From the NCBI GenBank assembly GCA_963795055.1, contig CAWCGJ010000025.1:248001-312000 (forward strand): 64,000 bases of DNA, in the 5' to 3' direction. Shown here piece after piece: positions 17,910-26,433 of this stretch. The translations under genes were made by a program, and so were the position numbers. Source of the stretch: JASHPR01 sp963795055. GTDB lineage: Bacteria; Actinomycetota; Actinomycetes; Streptosporangiales; Streptosporangiaceae. Below the pieces are notes generated by a model that was not told the DNA's origin, did not search any database, and was given only the letters and a program-made list of their open reading frames with translations. Position 1 is the first letter of the stretch. Each line of letters opens with the position of its first letter.

Positions 17910-19851
17910 GGCCGCTATCCCCGCGCTTAGCAGGCTCGGCGGCTGCCCGGTCCGGGTCGGCCGTGCCCGCCCCGTTAGTCCCGGCCGACCCTGCCGCGCC
18001 TGACCCGTTAGTCCTGGCGCGACCTACCACGGCCGACCCGTTGGCCCCGGCCGGGTTCTCGGCTCTGGCCGGGCCCGCCACCCCTGACCCGTTGGTCCCG
18101 GCCGCACCGTTGGCGGCGGCGGGACCCGCCGCGGCCGGACGGTCGGCCAGTTCCGCCTCGTCGGGACCCAGGGGCAGGGGCGACCCGGAAAACTCCACGC
18201 CGGCCGCCCGGGGCAGCGTCAGCCGGAACACCGACCCGCGGCCGGGCTCGCCCCAGGCCTCCAGCCATCCGCTGTGGATCCTGGCGTCCTCCAGGGCGAT
18301 GGCCAGGCCCAGGCCGGTGCCGCCGGTGGTCCGGGCCCGGGCCGGGTCCGCGCGCCAGAAGCGGTCGAAGACCAGCCGCTCCTCCCCCGCGGCCAGCCCG
18401 ATCCCGTAATCCCGGACCGAGACGGCCACCGCGTCGGAATCCCCGGCCACCGTGACTACGGCGTCCCGGCCCTCACCATGCTCCACGGCGTTGACCAGCA
18501 GATTCCGCAGGATCCGCGCTACCCTGCGCCGGTCCACCTCGGCCACGCACGGCTCGGCCGGGAGCCTGAACTCGATCTTGGCACCGCGCCGCTCGGCGAG
18601 CTGCTGGGGTACGTCGGCGGCGTGCCTGGCCAGGTCGCAGATATCGACGGGCTCGGGATCGAGGACCTCCACGTTGGCGTCGTACTTGCTGATCTGCAGC
18701 AGGTCGGTGAGCAGCGACTCGAACCTGTCCAGCTGGCTCTGCAGCACCTCCGCCGACCGGGCGACGGGCCCGTCGAGCTGCCCCCGGTTCTCGAACAGCA
18801 CCTCGGCGGCCATCTTGATCGTCGTCAGCGGGGTCCGCAGCTCGTGCGAGACATCGGACACGAACTGGCGCTGCACCTGAGACAGATCCTGCAGCGCGGT
18901 CATTTTTTCCTGCAGGCTCGCCGCCATCTCGTTGAACGACGTGGCCAGAGCGGCCAGCTCATCGACTCCGCGCACCGGCATGCGCTCGTCGAGATTTCCC
19001 GTGGACAACCGCTGGGCGCCGCGCGCCGCGCGCCGGACCGGGGTCACCACCCACCGGGTGACCAGCGCCGCGATGGCCGCGAACAGGAACACCAGCACGA
19101 TGCCGGCCAGCAGGAACGTTCGCTGGATCTGCCCCAGAGTCTGCTGTACCTGGGTCAGCGGGAAGAAGTAGTACAGCTGGTAGTACGCGCCGACCGGGAC
19201 GCCGTAGACCAGCCCGGCCACCGGGCTGTTGGCGGCCGAAGGGTAGCTCATGCTGGTGAACGTGAAGCTCGGCGTGTACTGGCTCCGCTTCTGCAGCTGG
19301 TTCACCTTGGTGACCAGCGGGCCCGGGATCTGGGCGTGTACGACGCCCGCCGTCTCCCCGGCCCGGAACGCCGCGGCCGAATAGCCGGGCGCGAGCCAGA
19401 TCCCGACCGCGTAGGGGCTCTCCGAGTCGGCCGGGGGCAACAGCTTCCTGACGATCGATACCACGAGGTCCTGAGTGGTCGCGCCGTTGGGCGGTGAGAA
19501 CGCCCCCGGCTGGAGCTCGGTGGTGATCAGGCCGCTGTCGACGACGTTGCCGGCTTGCAGCTCCTTGATCTGCAACTGGTCGGAGGTGATCTGCTGCATC
19601 AGGAAGAAGCCGAGCAGCGTGACCACGACCGCGGAGATGATCAGCGTGGTAGTGATCACGCGCAGCTGCAGCGACCGGAGCCAGCGCGCGCGCAGGACCC
19701 CGGGCACCACGGTGAGCCGACGGCGCGCCGCGGCCGCACGGCGCAGGACCAGCTCGCGCAGCCGGGCGATCGCCGCGGGCACCGCGGCTCTTCCCCGCGC
19801 ACCCCCGGGTGCCGCGCGGTCCGCGCTGCCGCTGGTCGCTGCCCCTTTCAT
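17611..19851 (-). CDS. mtrB: Sensor histidine kinase MtrB (3' end uncertain)
   Basis: Membrane sensor kinase that phosphorylates MtrA and controls cell-wall and division genes. It has two membrane helices (about 64-86 and 245-268) around an extracytoplasmic domain, then a HAMP linker, the HisKA box VSDVSHELRTPL with His336, an N-box NAVEHGEG and the G-box GTGLGLAI. After the catalytic domain comes a tail of repeated TNGSG/ANGS motifs. The open frame runs 299 bp into lpqB. A single missing base near 17935-17950 would instead end it at TAA 17927, 17 bp before lpqB, which would be normal spacing. I believe the true end is near 17927. Confidence 0.9.
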   Translation of the reverse strand: MKGAATSGSADRAAPGGARGRAAVPAAIARLRELVLRRAAAARRRLTVVPGVLRARWLRSLQLRVITTTLIISAVVVTLLGFFLMQQITSDQLQIKELQAGNVVDSGLITTELQPGAFSPPNGATTQDLVVSIVRKLLPPADSESPYAVGIWLAPGYSAAAFRAGETAGVVHAQIPGPLVTKVNQLQKRSQYTPSFTFTSMSYPSAANSPVAGLVYGVPVGAYYQLYYFFPLTQVQQTLGQIQRTFLLAGIVLVFLFAAIAALVTRWVVTPVRRAARGAQRLSTGNLDERMPVRGVDELAALATSFNEMAASLQEKMTALQDLSQVQRQFVSDVSHELRTPLTTIKMAAEVLFENRGQLDGPVARSAEVLQSQLDRFESLLTDLLQISKYDANVEVLDPEPVDICDLARHAADVPQQLAERRGAKIEFRLPAEPCVAEVDRRRVARILRNLLVNAVEHGEGRDAVVTVAGDSDAVAVSVRDYGIGLAAGEERLVFDRFWRADPARARTTGGTGLGLAIALEDARIHSGWLEAWGEPGRGSVFRLTLPRAAGVEFSGSPLPLGPDEAELADRPAAAGPAAANGAAGTNGSGVAGPARAENPAGANGSAVVGRARTNGSGAAGSAGTNGAGTADPDRAAAEPAKRGDSGHDHFADIPAGGRRARAVAAGGRERPRHHRGARRGGRGWRLLHRADQRPGPAGGRGTGRHQPGKPSAHPGAPGPGLDRQADRVRLPRGQRQLRGRSCGGP

Positions 19852-19924
19852 GCCCTCCTCCGCTGAACCGACCGCCGGACGGGCCGCCGGTCGGGCCGCC
19901 GGCCATGACTGGCCGCGCTGCGGA

Positions 19925-20602
19925 TCAGCCCGGTCCCGCCTTGTACCCCACGCCGCGGACCGTCACCACGATCTCGGGGCGCTCCGGATCCTTCTCGATC
20001 TTGGCCCGCAGCCGCTGGACGTGGACGTTGACGAGCCGGGTGTCCGCCGCGTGCCGGTATCCCCACACCTGCTCGAGCAGCACCTCGCGGGTGAACACCT
20101 GGCGCGGCTTCCTGGCCAGCGCGACGAGCAGGTCGAACTCCAGCGGGGTGAGGTTCAGCGGCTCCCCGGCCCGGGTCACCGCGTGACCGGCGACGTCGAT
20201 GCTGACGTCACCGATCTGCAGCGTCTCCGGGGCAGGGTCCTCGGTGCGGCGGAGCCTGGCCCTGATCCTCGCGACCAGTACCTTGGACTGGAACGGCTTC
20301 ACTATGTAGTCGTCCGCGCCCGACTCGAGCCCCAGCACCACGTCAACCGTGTCGCTCTTGGCGGTGAGCATCACGATCGGCACCCCGGACTCGGCGCGGA
20401 TCTGCCGGCAGACGTCGATGCCGTCCAGGCCGGGCAGCATCAGGTCGAGCAGCACGAGATCGGGGTGAGTATCACGGAACACGTCCATCGCCTTGTCTCC
20501 GTCGGCGACGAACGTCGGCTCGAAGCCCTCCCCACGGAGCACGATCCCCAGCATCTCGGCGAGAGCGGCGTCGTCGTCGACGACCAGCACGCGACCTTTC
20601 AT
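19925..20602 (-). CDS. mtrA: Response regulator MtrA
   Basis: OmpR-family regulator, very close to mycobacterial MtrA over its whole length. The receiver domain has VDDD, the phospho-acceptor Asp in LVLLDLMLPG (residue 53 from this start) and Lys in DDYIVKPF; the winged-helix domain includes LTPLEFDLLVALARKPRQV and ends VRGVGYKAGPG. Start ATG 20602 overlaps the mtnA stop as ATGA; ATG 20611, three codons earlier, is the alternative. It regulates cell-wall turnover, osmotic response and development in actinobacteria. It is followed by mtrB after 73 bp. Confidence 0.96.
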   Translation of the reverse strand: MKGRVLVVDDDAALAEMLGIVLRGEGFEPTFVADGDKAMDVFRDTHPDLVLLDLMLPGLDGIDVCRQIRAESGVPIVMLTAKSDTVDVVLGLESGADDYIVKPFQSKVLVARIRARLRRTEDPAPETLQIGDVSIDVAGHAVTRAGEPLNLTPLEFDLLVALARKPRQVFTREVLLEQVWGYRHAADTRLVNVHVQRLRAKIEKDPERPEIVVTVRGVGYKAGPG

Positions 20603-21691
20603 AACACCCATCGTTCCACGTAAACATCGCCTGGGGGACCGTCTAGCCGGTCCGGTCCCGTAACTAGCACACGCAGGGTACCTGCACTGACGGGCTGCGC
20701 GATCCCCTGCTCGGTCACGATAGCGGTGATCAGCGCCGGCGGTGTGACATCGAACGCGGGGTTGTATCCGTCCGTTCCCGGGGGCGCCACCGGGACGCCC
20801 GCCAGGCTGGTGACCTCCTCTGGCGGCCGGCGTTCCACCACGATCGCCGCACCGTCCGGGGTGCCGGTGTCAATGGTGGAGACCGGCGCCACCACCACGA
20901 ACGGCACCTGGTGGTGGCGGGCCAGCACGGCCAGGCCGTACGTGCCGACCTTGTTCGCCACGCTGCCGTCCGCCGCGATGCGGTCCGCGCCGGTCAAGAC
21001 GATGTCCACCGCCCCGGCGGCCAGCAGCGACGCGGCCGCCGCATCGGCCAGCACCGCGTGCGGCAGGCCGGCCTTCCGCGCCTCGTACGCGGTCAGCCGC
21101 GCGCCCTGCAGCAGGGGCCTGGTCTCGTCGATCCAGAGCTGGGCGAGCGCCCGCCCGGTGCGCCGCGAGGATCACCGCGAACGCGGTGCCCTCGCCGCCC
21201 GAGACCAGGGCACCGGTGTTGCAGTGGGTCAGCACCCGCGCCCCGGGCGGAACCAGGGCGAGGCCACGGCGCGCCATCGCTGCGCTGGCCGCCGCGTCCC
21301 GGGCTGCGATCGACCGGGCCTCGGCGACCGCGGCGCGCGCGGCGGTGCGCTGTGGATCGCGGCGGCGATCGTGCGGAATGGCCCGCTCATACGCGGCCAG
21401 CGCGCGCCTGGCCCCCCAGCCCAGGTTCACCGCGGTCGGCCGGGCGCCTTCGATCGCGGCGGCCGCGGCGGGCACGTCGTCGCCGCGGTAGGCCGCGAGC
21501 GCAACGCCGAAGGCGCCGGCCACGCCGAGCATCGGCGCCCCGCGGACCACCAGGCGCTGGATAGCGTCCACCAGCGACCGGACATCCGTGCAGGTCACGA
21601 CCGCCTCAACGGCCGGAAGCCGGGTCTGGTCCAGCAGCGCTACCGCCGGGCCCTCGGGCGGGTCGAGCCAGCGCAGCGCGGGTGTCTCCAC
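20599..21691 (-). CDS. mtnA: Methylthioribose-1-phosphate isomerase (apparent frameshift)
   Basis: Isomerises 5-methylthioribose-1-phosphate to the ribulose form in methionine salvage. The first frame (GTG 21691 to about 21155) carries VVRGAPMLGVAGAFG and HCNTGALVSGGEGTA; the second, ending at 20599, carries VLTGADRIAADGSVANKVGTYG with the catalytic Asp, and PFVVVAP. The two join correctly (…ILAAHRA, then ALAQLWIDETRP…) if one base is removed from the G/C-rich stretch 21149-21157. Everything on both sides is conserved, so a sequencing insertion is likely, though real decay cannot be excluded. Its stop overlaps the mtrA start. Its position beside mtrA is also seen in Streptomyces. Confidence 0.88.
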
Positions 21692-21727
21692 ACCATGAGT
21701 GTGCGCTGGACCGGGCGCGCCCGCCAG

Positions 21728-23032
21728 CTAGGACCCCTGCCGCCACGAGTCGAGATACTCCTGCTGGACGGGCGTCAGGGCGTCGATCCCGACACCACGC
21801 GAGGCGAGGGCGAGCGTGGCGATCTGGGTGTCGATCTCGGCCGGTACCTCGTGCACGCCGGGCGGCAGGTGCGTTTCCGCCGGCCGGGCCAGCCAGGCCA
21901 GCGCGAGCGCCTGCACCGCGAACGACAGGTCCATCACCGAGGCCGGGTTGCCCTCGGCCGCGACCAGGTTGACCACCCGGCCCTCGGCCAGCAGGATCAG
22001 CCTCCTGCCGTCGTCCAGGAGATATTCGTCGGCGTGCGGGCGGACGGCCGGGTGGACCGCGGCCGAGAGCTCGGCCAGCGCGCGCACGTCGATCTCGACG
22101 TCGAAATGGCCGGCGTTGGCCAGGATCGCCCCGTCGCGCATGGCCGCGATATGGCCGGGGCCGATCACGTCGCGAGAGCCGGTCGCCGTGATGAACACCT
22201 GCCCCAGCGGGGCCGCCTGCGCCATCGGCAGCACCCGGAACCCCTGCATGAGCGCGCCCAGCGCCCGGACCGGGTCGACCTCGGTGACGATGACCTGGGC
22301 GCCGAGCCCCCGGGCGCGTTCGGCGATCCCGCGGCCGCAGGGTCCGTAGCCGGCCACCACGACCATCTGGCCGGCCAGCAAGGTATTGGTGGCCCGGAGG
22401 ATCCCGTCGATCACCGACTGCCCGGTGCCGTAGAAGTTGTCGAACATGCGCCGGGTCCGCGAATCGTCCGCCGCCACCATCGGGAACGCGAGCGTGCCCT
22501 CGGCCGCCATCCGGCGCAGCCTGGCCACTCCGGTCGTGGTCGACTCGCAGCCCCCGCGCACCCCCGCCAGCAGTTCGGGGCGCTCGGCGTGCAGCGTGTT
22601 CACCAGGTCGCAGCCGTCGTCGATCACCAGGTGGGGCGCGGCGTCCAGCGCCCGGTGGATGTGCTCGTAGTAGGTGCGCCGGTCCACCCCGGACCGGGCC
22701 AAGACGGTGACCCCGGGCTCGGTGGCCAGGGCCGCGGCGATGTCGTCCTGGGTGGACAGCGGGTTGGACGCGGCCAGGTGCAGCCGCCCGCCGCCTGCGG
22801 TGATCAGGTTCACCAGCACCGCGGTCTCGGCGGTGACGTGCAGGCAGGCGGCGACCGCGAGCCCGGCGAACGGCTGCTGCTGCTCGAAGGAGTCACGGAT
22901 CAGGCCGAGGACCGGCATCGCGTGTTCCGCCCAGCCGATCCTGGCCAGGCCCGCTGCGGCCTGGCCAGGATCGGCCACCTGGGACGGCATCGCCTGGGCG
23001 GGCTGCGGCGACGACGCCGACGGGGCGCTCAT
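21728..23032 (-). CDS. Archaeal-type adenosylhomocysteinase paralogue
   Basis: A 434-residue SAH-hydrolase fold protein of the short type found in archaea and Thermotoga: ACLHVTAETAVL near 62-73, ASNPLSTQDDIAAAL near 88-102, and NAGHFDVEID. It lacks the roughly 40-residue insert and the C-terminal Lys/Tyr tail of the bacterial enzyme next door. The Rossmann motif VVVAGYGPCGRGIAE is intact. At the position of the catalytic Lys (TKxxFDN in relatives) it reads TRRMFDN, so Lys is Arg194, with the following Asp198 kept. Archaeal relatives can act on S-inosylhomocysteine; the substrate here is unknown. It lies 14 bp downstream of the canonical sahH gene. Confidence 0.85.
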   Translation of the reverse strand: MSAPSASSPQPAQAMPSQVADPGQAAAGLARIGWAEHAMPVLGLIRDSFEQQQPFAGLAVAACLHVTAETAVLVNLITAGGGRLHLAASNPLSTQDDIAAALATEPGVTVLARSGVDRRTYYEHIHRALDAAPHLVIDDGCDLVNTLHAERPELLAGVRGGCESTTTGVARLRRMAAEGTLAFPMVAADDSRTRRMFDNFYGTGQSVIDGILRATNTLLAGQMVVVAGYGPCGRGIAERARGLGAQVIVTEVDPVRALGALMQGFRVLPMAQAAPLGQVFITATGSRDVIGPGHIAAMRDGAILANAGHFDVEIDVRALAELSAAVHPAVRPHADEYLLDDGRRLILLAEGRVVNLVAAEGNPASVMDLSFAVQALALAWLARPAETHLPPGVHEVPAEIDTQIATLALASRGVGIDALTPVQQEYLDSWRQGS

Positions 23033-23046
23033 GCGGTGGGTGCCGT

Positions 23047-24492
23047 TCAGTAGCGGTAAAGGTCGGGCTTGTAGGGGCCCTCGACCGGTACGCCGATGTA
23101 GTTCGCCTGCTCCTTGGTCAAGGTGGTGAGCCGCACGCCGAGCGCGTCCAGGTGCAGCCGGGCCACCTTCTCGTCCAGGTGCTTGGGCAGCACGTGCACG
23201 CCCAGCGGGTACTCATCGCCCCGGGTGAACAGCTCGATCTGCGCTATCACCTGGTTGGTGAAGCTGTTCGACATCACGAAGCTCGGATGCCCGGTGGCGT
23301 TGCCCAGGTTCAGCAGCCGACCCTCGGACAGGATGATCACCGAGTGCCCGTCCGCGAAGGTCCACTCGTCCACCTGCGGCTTGATGTTGGTCCTGCGGAT
23401 GCCCGGCAGCCGGGCCACGCCCGCCATGTCGATCTCATTGTCGAAGTGACCGATGTTGCCGACGATCGCCTGGTGCTTCATCTTGCTCATGTGCTCGGCG
23501 GTGATGATGTTGTAGTTGCCGGTGGCGGTCACGAAGATGTCCGCCGTGGCCACGACGTCCTCGAGGCGGGCGACCTGGAAGCCGTCCATGGCCGCCTGCA
23601 GCGCGCAGATCGGGTCGACCTCGGTCACGATCACCCGGGCGCCCTGGCCGCGCAGCGACTCCGTGCAGCCCTTGCCCACGTCGCCGTAGCCGCAGACCAC
23701 CGCGACCTTGCCGCCGATCAGCACGTCGGTGGCCCGGTTGATCCCGTCGACCAGAGAGTGCCGGCAGCCGTACTTGTTGTCGAACTTCGACTTGGTCACC
23801 GAGTCGTTGACGTTGATCGCCGGGAACTTGAGCGTGCCCGCCTTGGCCATCTCGTAGAGCCGGTGCACCCCGGTCGTGGTCTCCTCGGTGACCCCCTGGA
23901 TCTCCGCGGCCGCCGCGGTCCACTTGCCCGGGCTGGCGGCCAGAGAGGCGCGCAGCGCGGCCAGGACGACCTGCCACTCCTCGGGGTCATCGTCGGCCGC
24001 ATCCGGCACCGAGCCGACGGCCTCGAACTCCGCGCCCTTGTGCACGAGCAGCGTGGCGTCCCCGCCGTCGTCGAGGAGCATGTTCGGCCCGGGCTGCCCG
24101 GGCCAGGTGAGCGCCTGCTCGGTGCACCACCAGTACTCCGGCAGGGTCTCGCCCTTCCAGGCGAACACCGGGATGCCCTTCGGATCCTCCGGGGTGCCGT
24201 CCGGGCCCACGGCGACGGCCGCCGCCGCGTGGTCCTGGGTGGAGAAGATGTTGCAGCTCGCCCAGCGGACCTGAGCGCCGAGCGCCACCAGCGTCTCGAT
24301 CAGCACCGCCGTCTGAATGGTCATGTGCAGCGACCCGGTGATCCTGGCGCCGCGCAGCGGCTGGGAGCGGGCGAATTCCTCCCGCACGGCCATCAGGCCC
24401 GGCATCTCGTGCTCGGCCAGCCGGATCTCTTTCCGGCCGAACTCAGCCAGCGACAGGTCAGCGACCTTGAACGGGACGGCTTCGGTGGACAT
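23047..24492 (-). CDS. ahcY: Adenosylhomocysteinase
   Basis: NAD-dependent hydrolysis of S-adenosylhomocysteine to adenosine and homocysteine, which removes the product inhibitor of methyltransferases. The class with the bacterial insert is shown by ITGSLHMTIQTAVLIETL, ASCNIFSTQDHAAAA, EETTTGVHRLYEM, NVNDSVTKSKFDN with the catalytic Lys and Asp, CGYGDVGKG, and the C-terminal tail KPDLYRY, which closes over the neighbouring subunit's NAD. The start is ATG 24492 with AAGGAG five bases upstream; the GTG two codons earlier overlaps that site. Length 481 is typical. No SAH riboswitch-like structure was recognised upstream. Confidence 0.96.
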   Translation of the reverse strand: MSTEAVPFKVADLSLAEFGRKEIRLAEHEMPGLMAVREEFARSQPLRGARITGSLHMTIQTAVLIETLVALGAQVRWASCNIFSTQDHAAAAVAVGPDGTPEDPKGIPVFAWKGETLPEYWWCTEQALTWPGQPGPNMLLDDGGDATLLVHKGAEFEAVGSVPDAADDDPEEWQVVLAALRASLAASPGKWTAAAAEIQGVTEETTTGVHRLYEMAKAGTLKFPAINVNDSVTKSKFDNKYGCRHSLVDGINRATDVLIGGKVAVVCGYGDVGKGCTESLRGQGARVIVTEVDPICALQAAMDGFQVARLEDVVATADIFVTATGNYNIITAEHMSKMKHQAIVGNIGHFDNEIDMAGVARLPGIRRTNIKPQVDEWTFADGHSVIILSEGRLLNLGNATGHPSFVMSNSFTNQVIAQIELFTRGDEYPLGVHVLPKHLDEKVARLHLDALGVRLTTLTKEQANYIGVPVEGPYKPDLYRY

Positions 24493-24613
24493 CGGCACTC
24501 CTTTGGCTTCAGCGCGGATCTTTCTCGGTTGACACCCCGACGCTACGGGAGGAAAGCCGGTGATCGCACGCTAGATGGGCTGTTTCTGACAAGAGATTGT
24601 AAGGTTTGATGTC

Positions 24614-25027
24614 ATGCGCATCACGGAGGCCGCGCGGCGCCTGGGCACTTCCCCCCGAATGCTCCGGTACCGGGACTCTCTGGGCCTGCTGCCGACGGTC
24701 CGCGAGCCGCCATCACGCCGGCTGGCCCGTCCCGCGCCTGCCCCGCCCGCCGCCGCGGCGCCGCACCGGCAGTTCGGCGAGCGCGATCTGGACGCGGTCG
24801 CGCTCGCGCTGGCAATCGAGCGCCGCTACGACGTCAGCCCCGCCGCGCTGGCGTTCGGCCTCCGCGTGCTCACCGAGGCCGGGGTCCGGGCCGAGGTGGC
24901 CGAGCTGGGCCGGAGGATCGGCCGCATCCAGGCGCCCGCTGCCCGCGCGCTCGACTTCGAGCAGGAACGAGCGCTCCGCCTGCTCAGCATGTCCCGGCCC
25001 GCACAGCGCCCGCCTAGCCGCCGCTGA
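24614..25027 (+). CDS. MerR-family transcriptional regulator
   Basis: A 137-residue regulator with an N-terminal MerR winged helix, MRITEAARRLGTSPRMLRYRDSLGLL, where the usual LRYYE reads LRYRD. A Pro/Ala-rich insert (about 33-52) interrupts the domain before FGERDLDAVALALAIERRYDVSP. The C-terminal part is a short helix pair, too small for an obvious ligand domain, and has no metal-binding cysteine cluster. It is divergent from ahcY with 121 bp between the starts, so local control of ahcY is possible but unproven. Confidence 0.8.
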   Translation: MRITEAARRLGTSPRMLRYRDSLGLLPTVREPPSRRLARPAPAPPAAAAPHRQFGERDLDAVALALAIERRYDVSPAALAFGLRVLTEAGVRAEVAELGRRIGRIQAPAARALDFEQERALRLLSMSRPAQRPPSRR

Positions 25028-25107
25028 CCCGCCACCCGCAGCGCTCCCCCCGCCGCCGCTGACCCGCCGGGCTGCCGTCGACCCGCGCCGGGCCCGTTAT
25101 GGCGGGA

Positions 25108-26156
25108 TCATTGCGGCTTTTCACGCGTCCGGGCGCTAGGCGGGGGGGTGCGGCGGGCGGCGCGCAGGGCGGACCGGCGCAGCGAGGAGCGGCGGGCCGC
25201 CCGCACCGCGGGGTCGCCGAGGTCGGCGCGCGATTCCTGGTAGAGATCGGGCTCCAGGTAGATCAGCTCGGCGATCGGTACCGCGGCCCGGACCCTGCGT
25301 TCGGCCGTGTCGATGCCCGCGACCAGGGCGACGGCGCTCAGCTCGCGGCTCACCGCGATCTTCGCGGCCACCAGCAGCGTCTCCGGGCCCAGGTGCAGGG
25401 TGCGCAGGTGGATGACGCGCTCCACCTCGGGGCCGTCCTCCAGGGCCGCCACGATGACCCGCTCCACGTCGGCATCGGCCGACTCCCCGATCAGCAGGCT
25501 CTTCATCTCGATCGCCAGGAATACCGCCACGCACCCGAGCAGGACGCCGATCCCCAGCGAGCGGCCCCGTCCCAGCGCCCGTTGCCGGTGATCCAGGTCA
25601 GCACCACCCCGGACAGCGCCAGCGCCAGCCCGATCAGCGCCGCGAAATCCTCGAGCAGCACGGTCGGCAGCTCGGGGGCCTTGGCCCGGCGGATGAAGCT
25701 GGGCCAGGCGCGCCGTCCCCTGGACTCATTCGACTCGACGATCGCGGTACGGAACGAGAACCCCTCCAGGGCGCCCGCGATACCGAGCACGACCAGGGCC
25801 ACGACGGGTGACTCCAGGTGCTCGGGCTGGAGTATCCGGTGCACGCCCTCGTAGAGGGAGAACAGGGAACCGACGGTGAACAGCAGAAGCGCCACCAGGA
25901 ACCCGTACAGGTAGCGCTCCGCGCCGAAGCCGAACTGATGCTCCTCGGTCTCCTCGCGTCCGGCCCGGCTCCGGCCGATGAGCAGCAGCGCCTGGTTCCC
26001 CGAGTCGGCGACCGAGTGGACGGATTCGGCCAGCATCGAGGCGGACCCGGTGATCACGAAGGCGACGAATTTGGTGGCGGCGATGCCGATATTGGCGGCG
26101 AACGCGGCGATTACGGTCCTCCGGCCGCTCCCGGCGGCCCTCTGCTCGGTGCTCAT
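25108..26156 (-). CDS. Cation diffusion facilitator family transporter (apparent frameshift)
   Basis: Metal(II)/proton antiporter of the CDF family. The first part has membrane segments starting VIAAFAANIGIAATKF, the metal-site region SMLAESVHSVADSGNQ, then FGFGAERYLYGF and further helices. At 25558-25566 one base appears missing: the frame turns into nonsense after TWITGNGRWDGA, while the next frame continues with SLGIGVLLGCVAVFLAIEMKS and the cytoplasmic metal-binding domain (LLIGESADADVERVI, LHLGPETLLVAAKI). With the base restored the protein would be about 349 residues, normal for this family. The start is ATG 26156. Which metal it carries is not evident. Confidence 0.85.
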
Positions 26157-26189
26157 GATCGCTTACGTCGGCGCACGGCCGACGGGAGG

Positions 26190-26372
26190 CTAGCCCTTCG
26201 CCGGGTCGCGCGCCTCGTCGACGAGCATGACGGGGATGTCGTCGCGCACCGGGTAGGCCAGGCCGCAGTCAGCTCCGGTGCAGACCAGCTCGCTGGCCTC
26301 CTCATCGACGCGCACCGGCGAGTGGCACTTCGGGCAGACCAGGATCTCGAGAAGCCAGTCATCGATCTTCAC
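26190..26372 (-). CDS. Trm112-like zinc-ribbon protein
   Basis: A 60-residue protein beginning with GTG 26372, behind a GGGAG ribosome site. Signature: LLEILVCPKCHSPV, later LVCTGADCGLAYPVRDDIPVML. The two CxxC-like pairs form a zinc ribbon; bacterial Trm112-like proteins are activators of methyltransferases or small Zn chaperones. It lies directly downstream of the phosphomannomutase gene, 61 bp away, an arrangement common in actinobacteria. A longer frame to 26447 has no ribosome site. Confidence 0.88.
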   Translation of the reverse strand: MKIDDWLLEILVCPKCHSPVRVDEEASELVCTGADCGLAYPVRDDIPVMLVDEARDPAKG

Positions 26373-26433
26373 TGCATCTCCCTTGGTGTCGGGGGTGACG
26401 ACGCGGGTGCGGGAGGGGACGGCATGGCTCCAC

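Noticed and set aside
24499..24613. Possible SAH-responsive riboswitch upstream of ahcY
   Set aside because: I could not fit the known SAH riboswitch core sequence or pairing to this 115-bp region.
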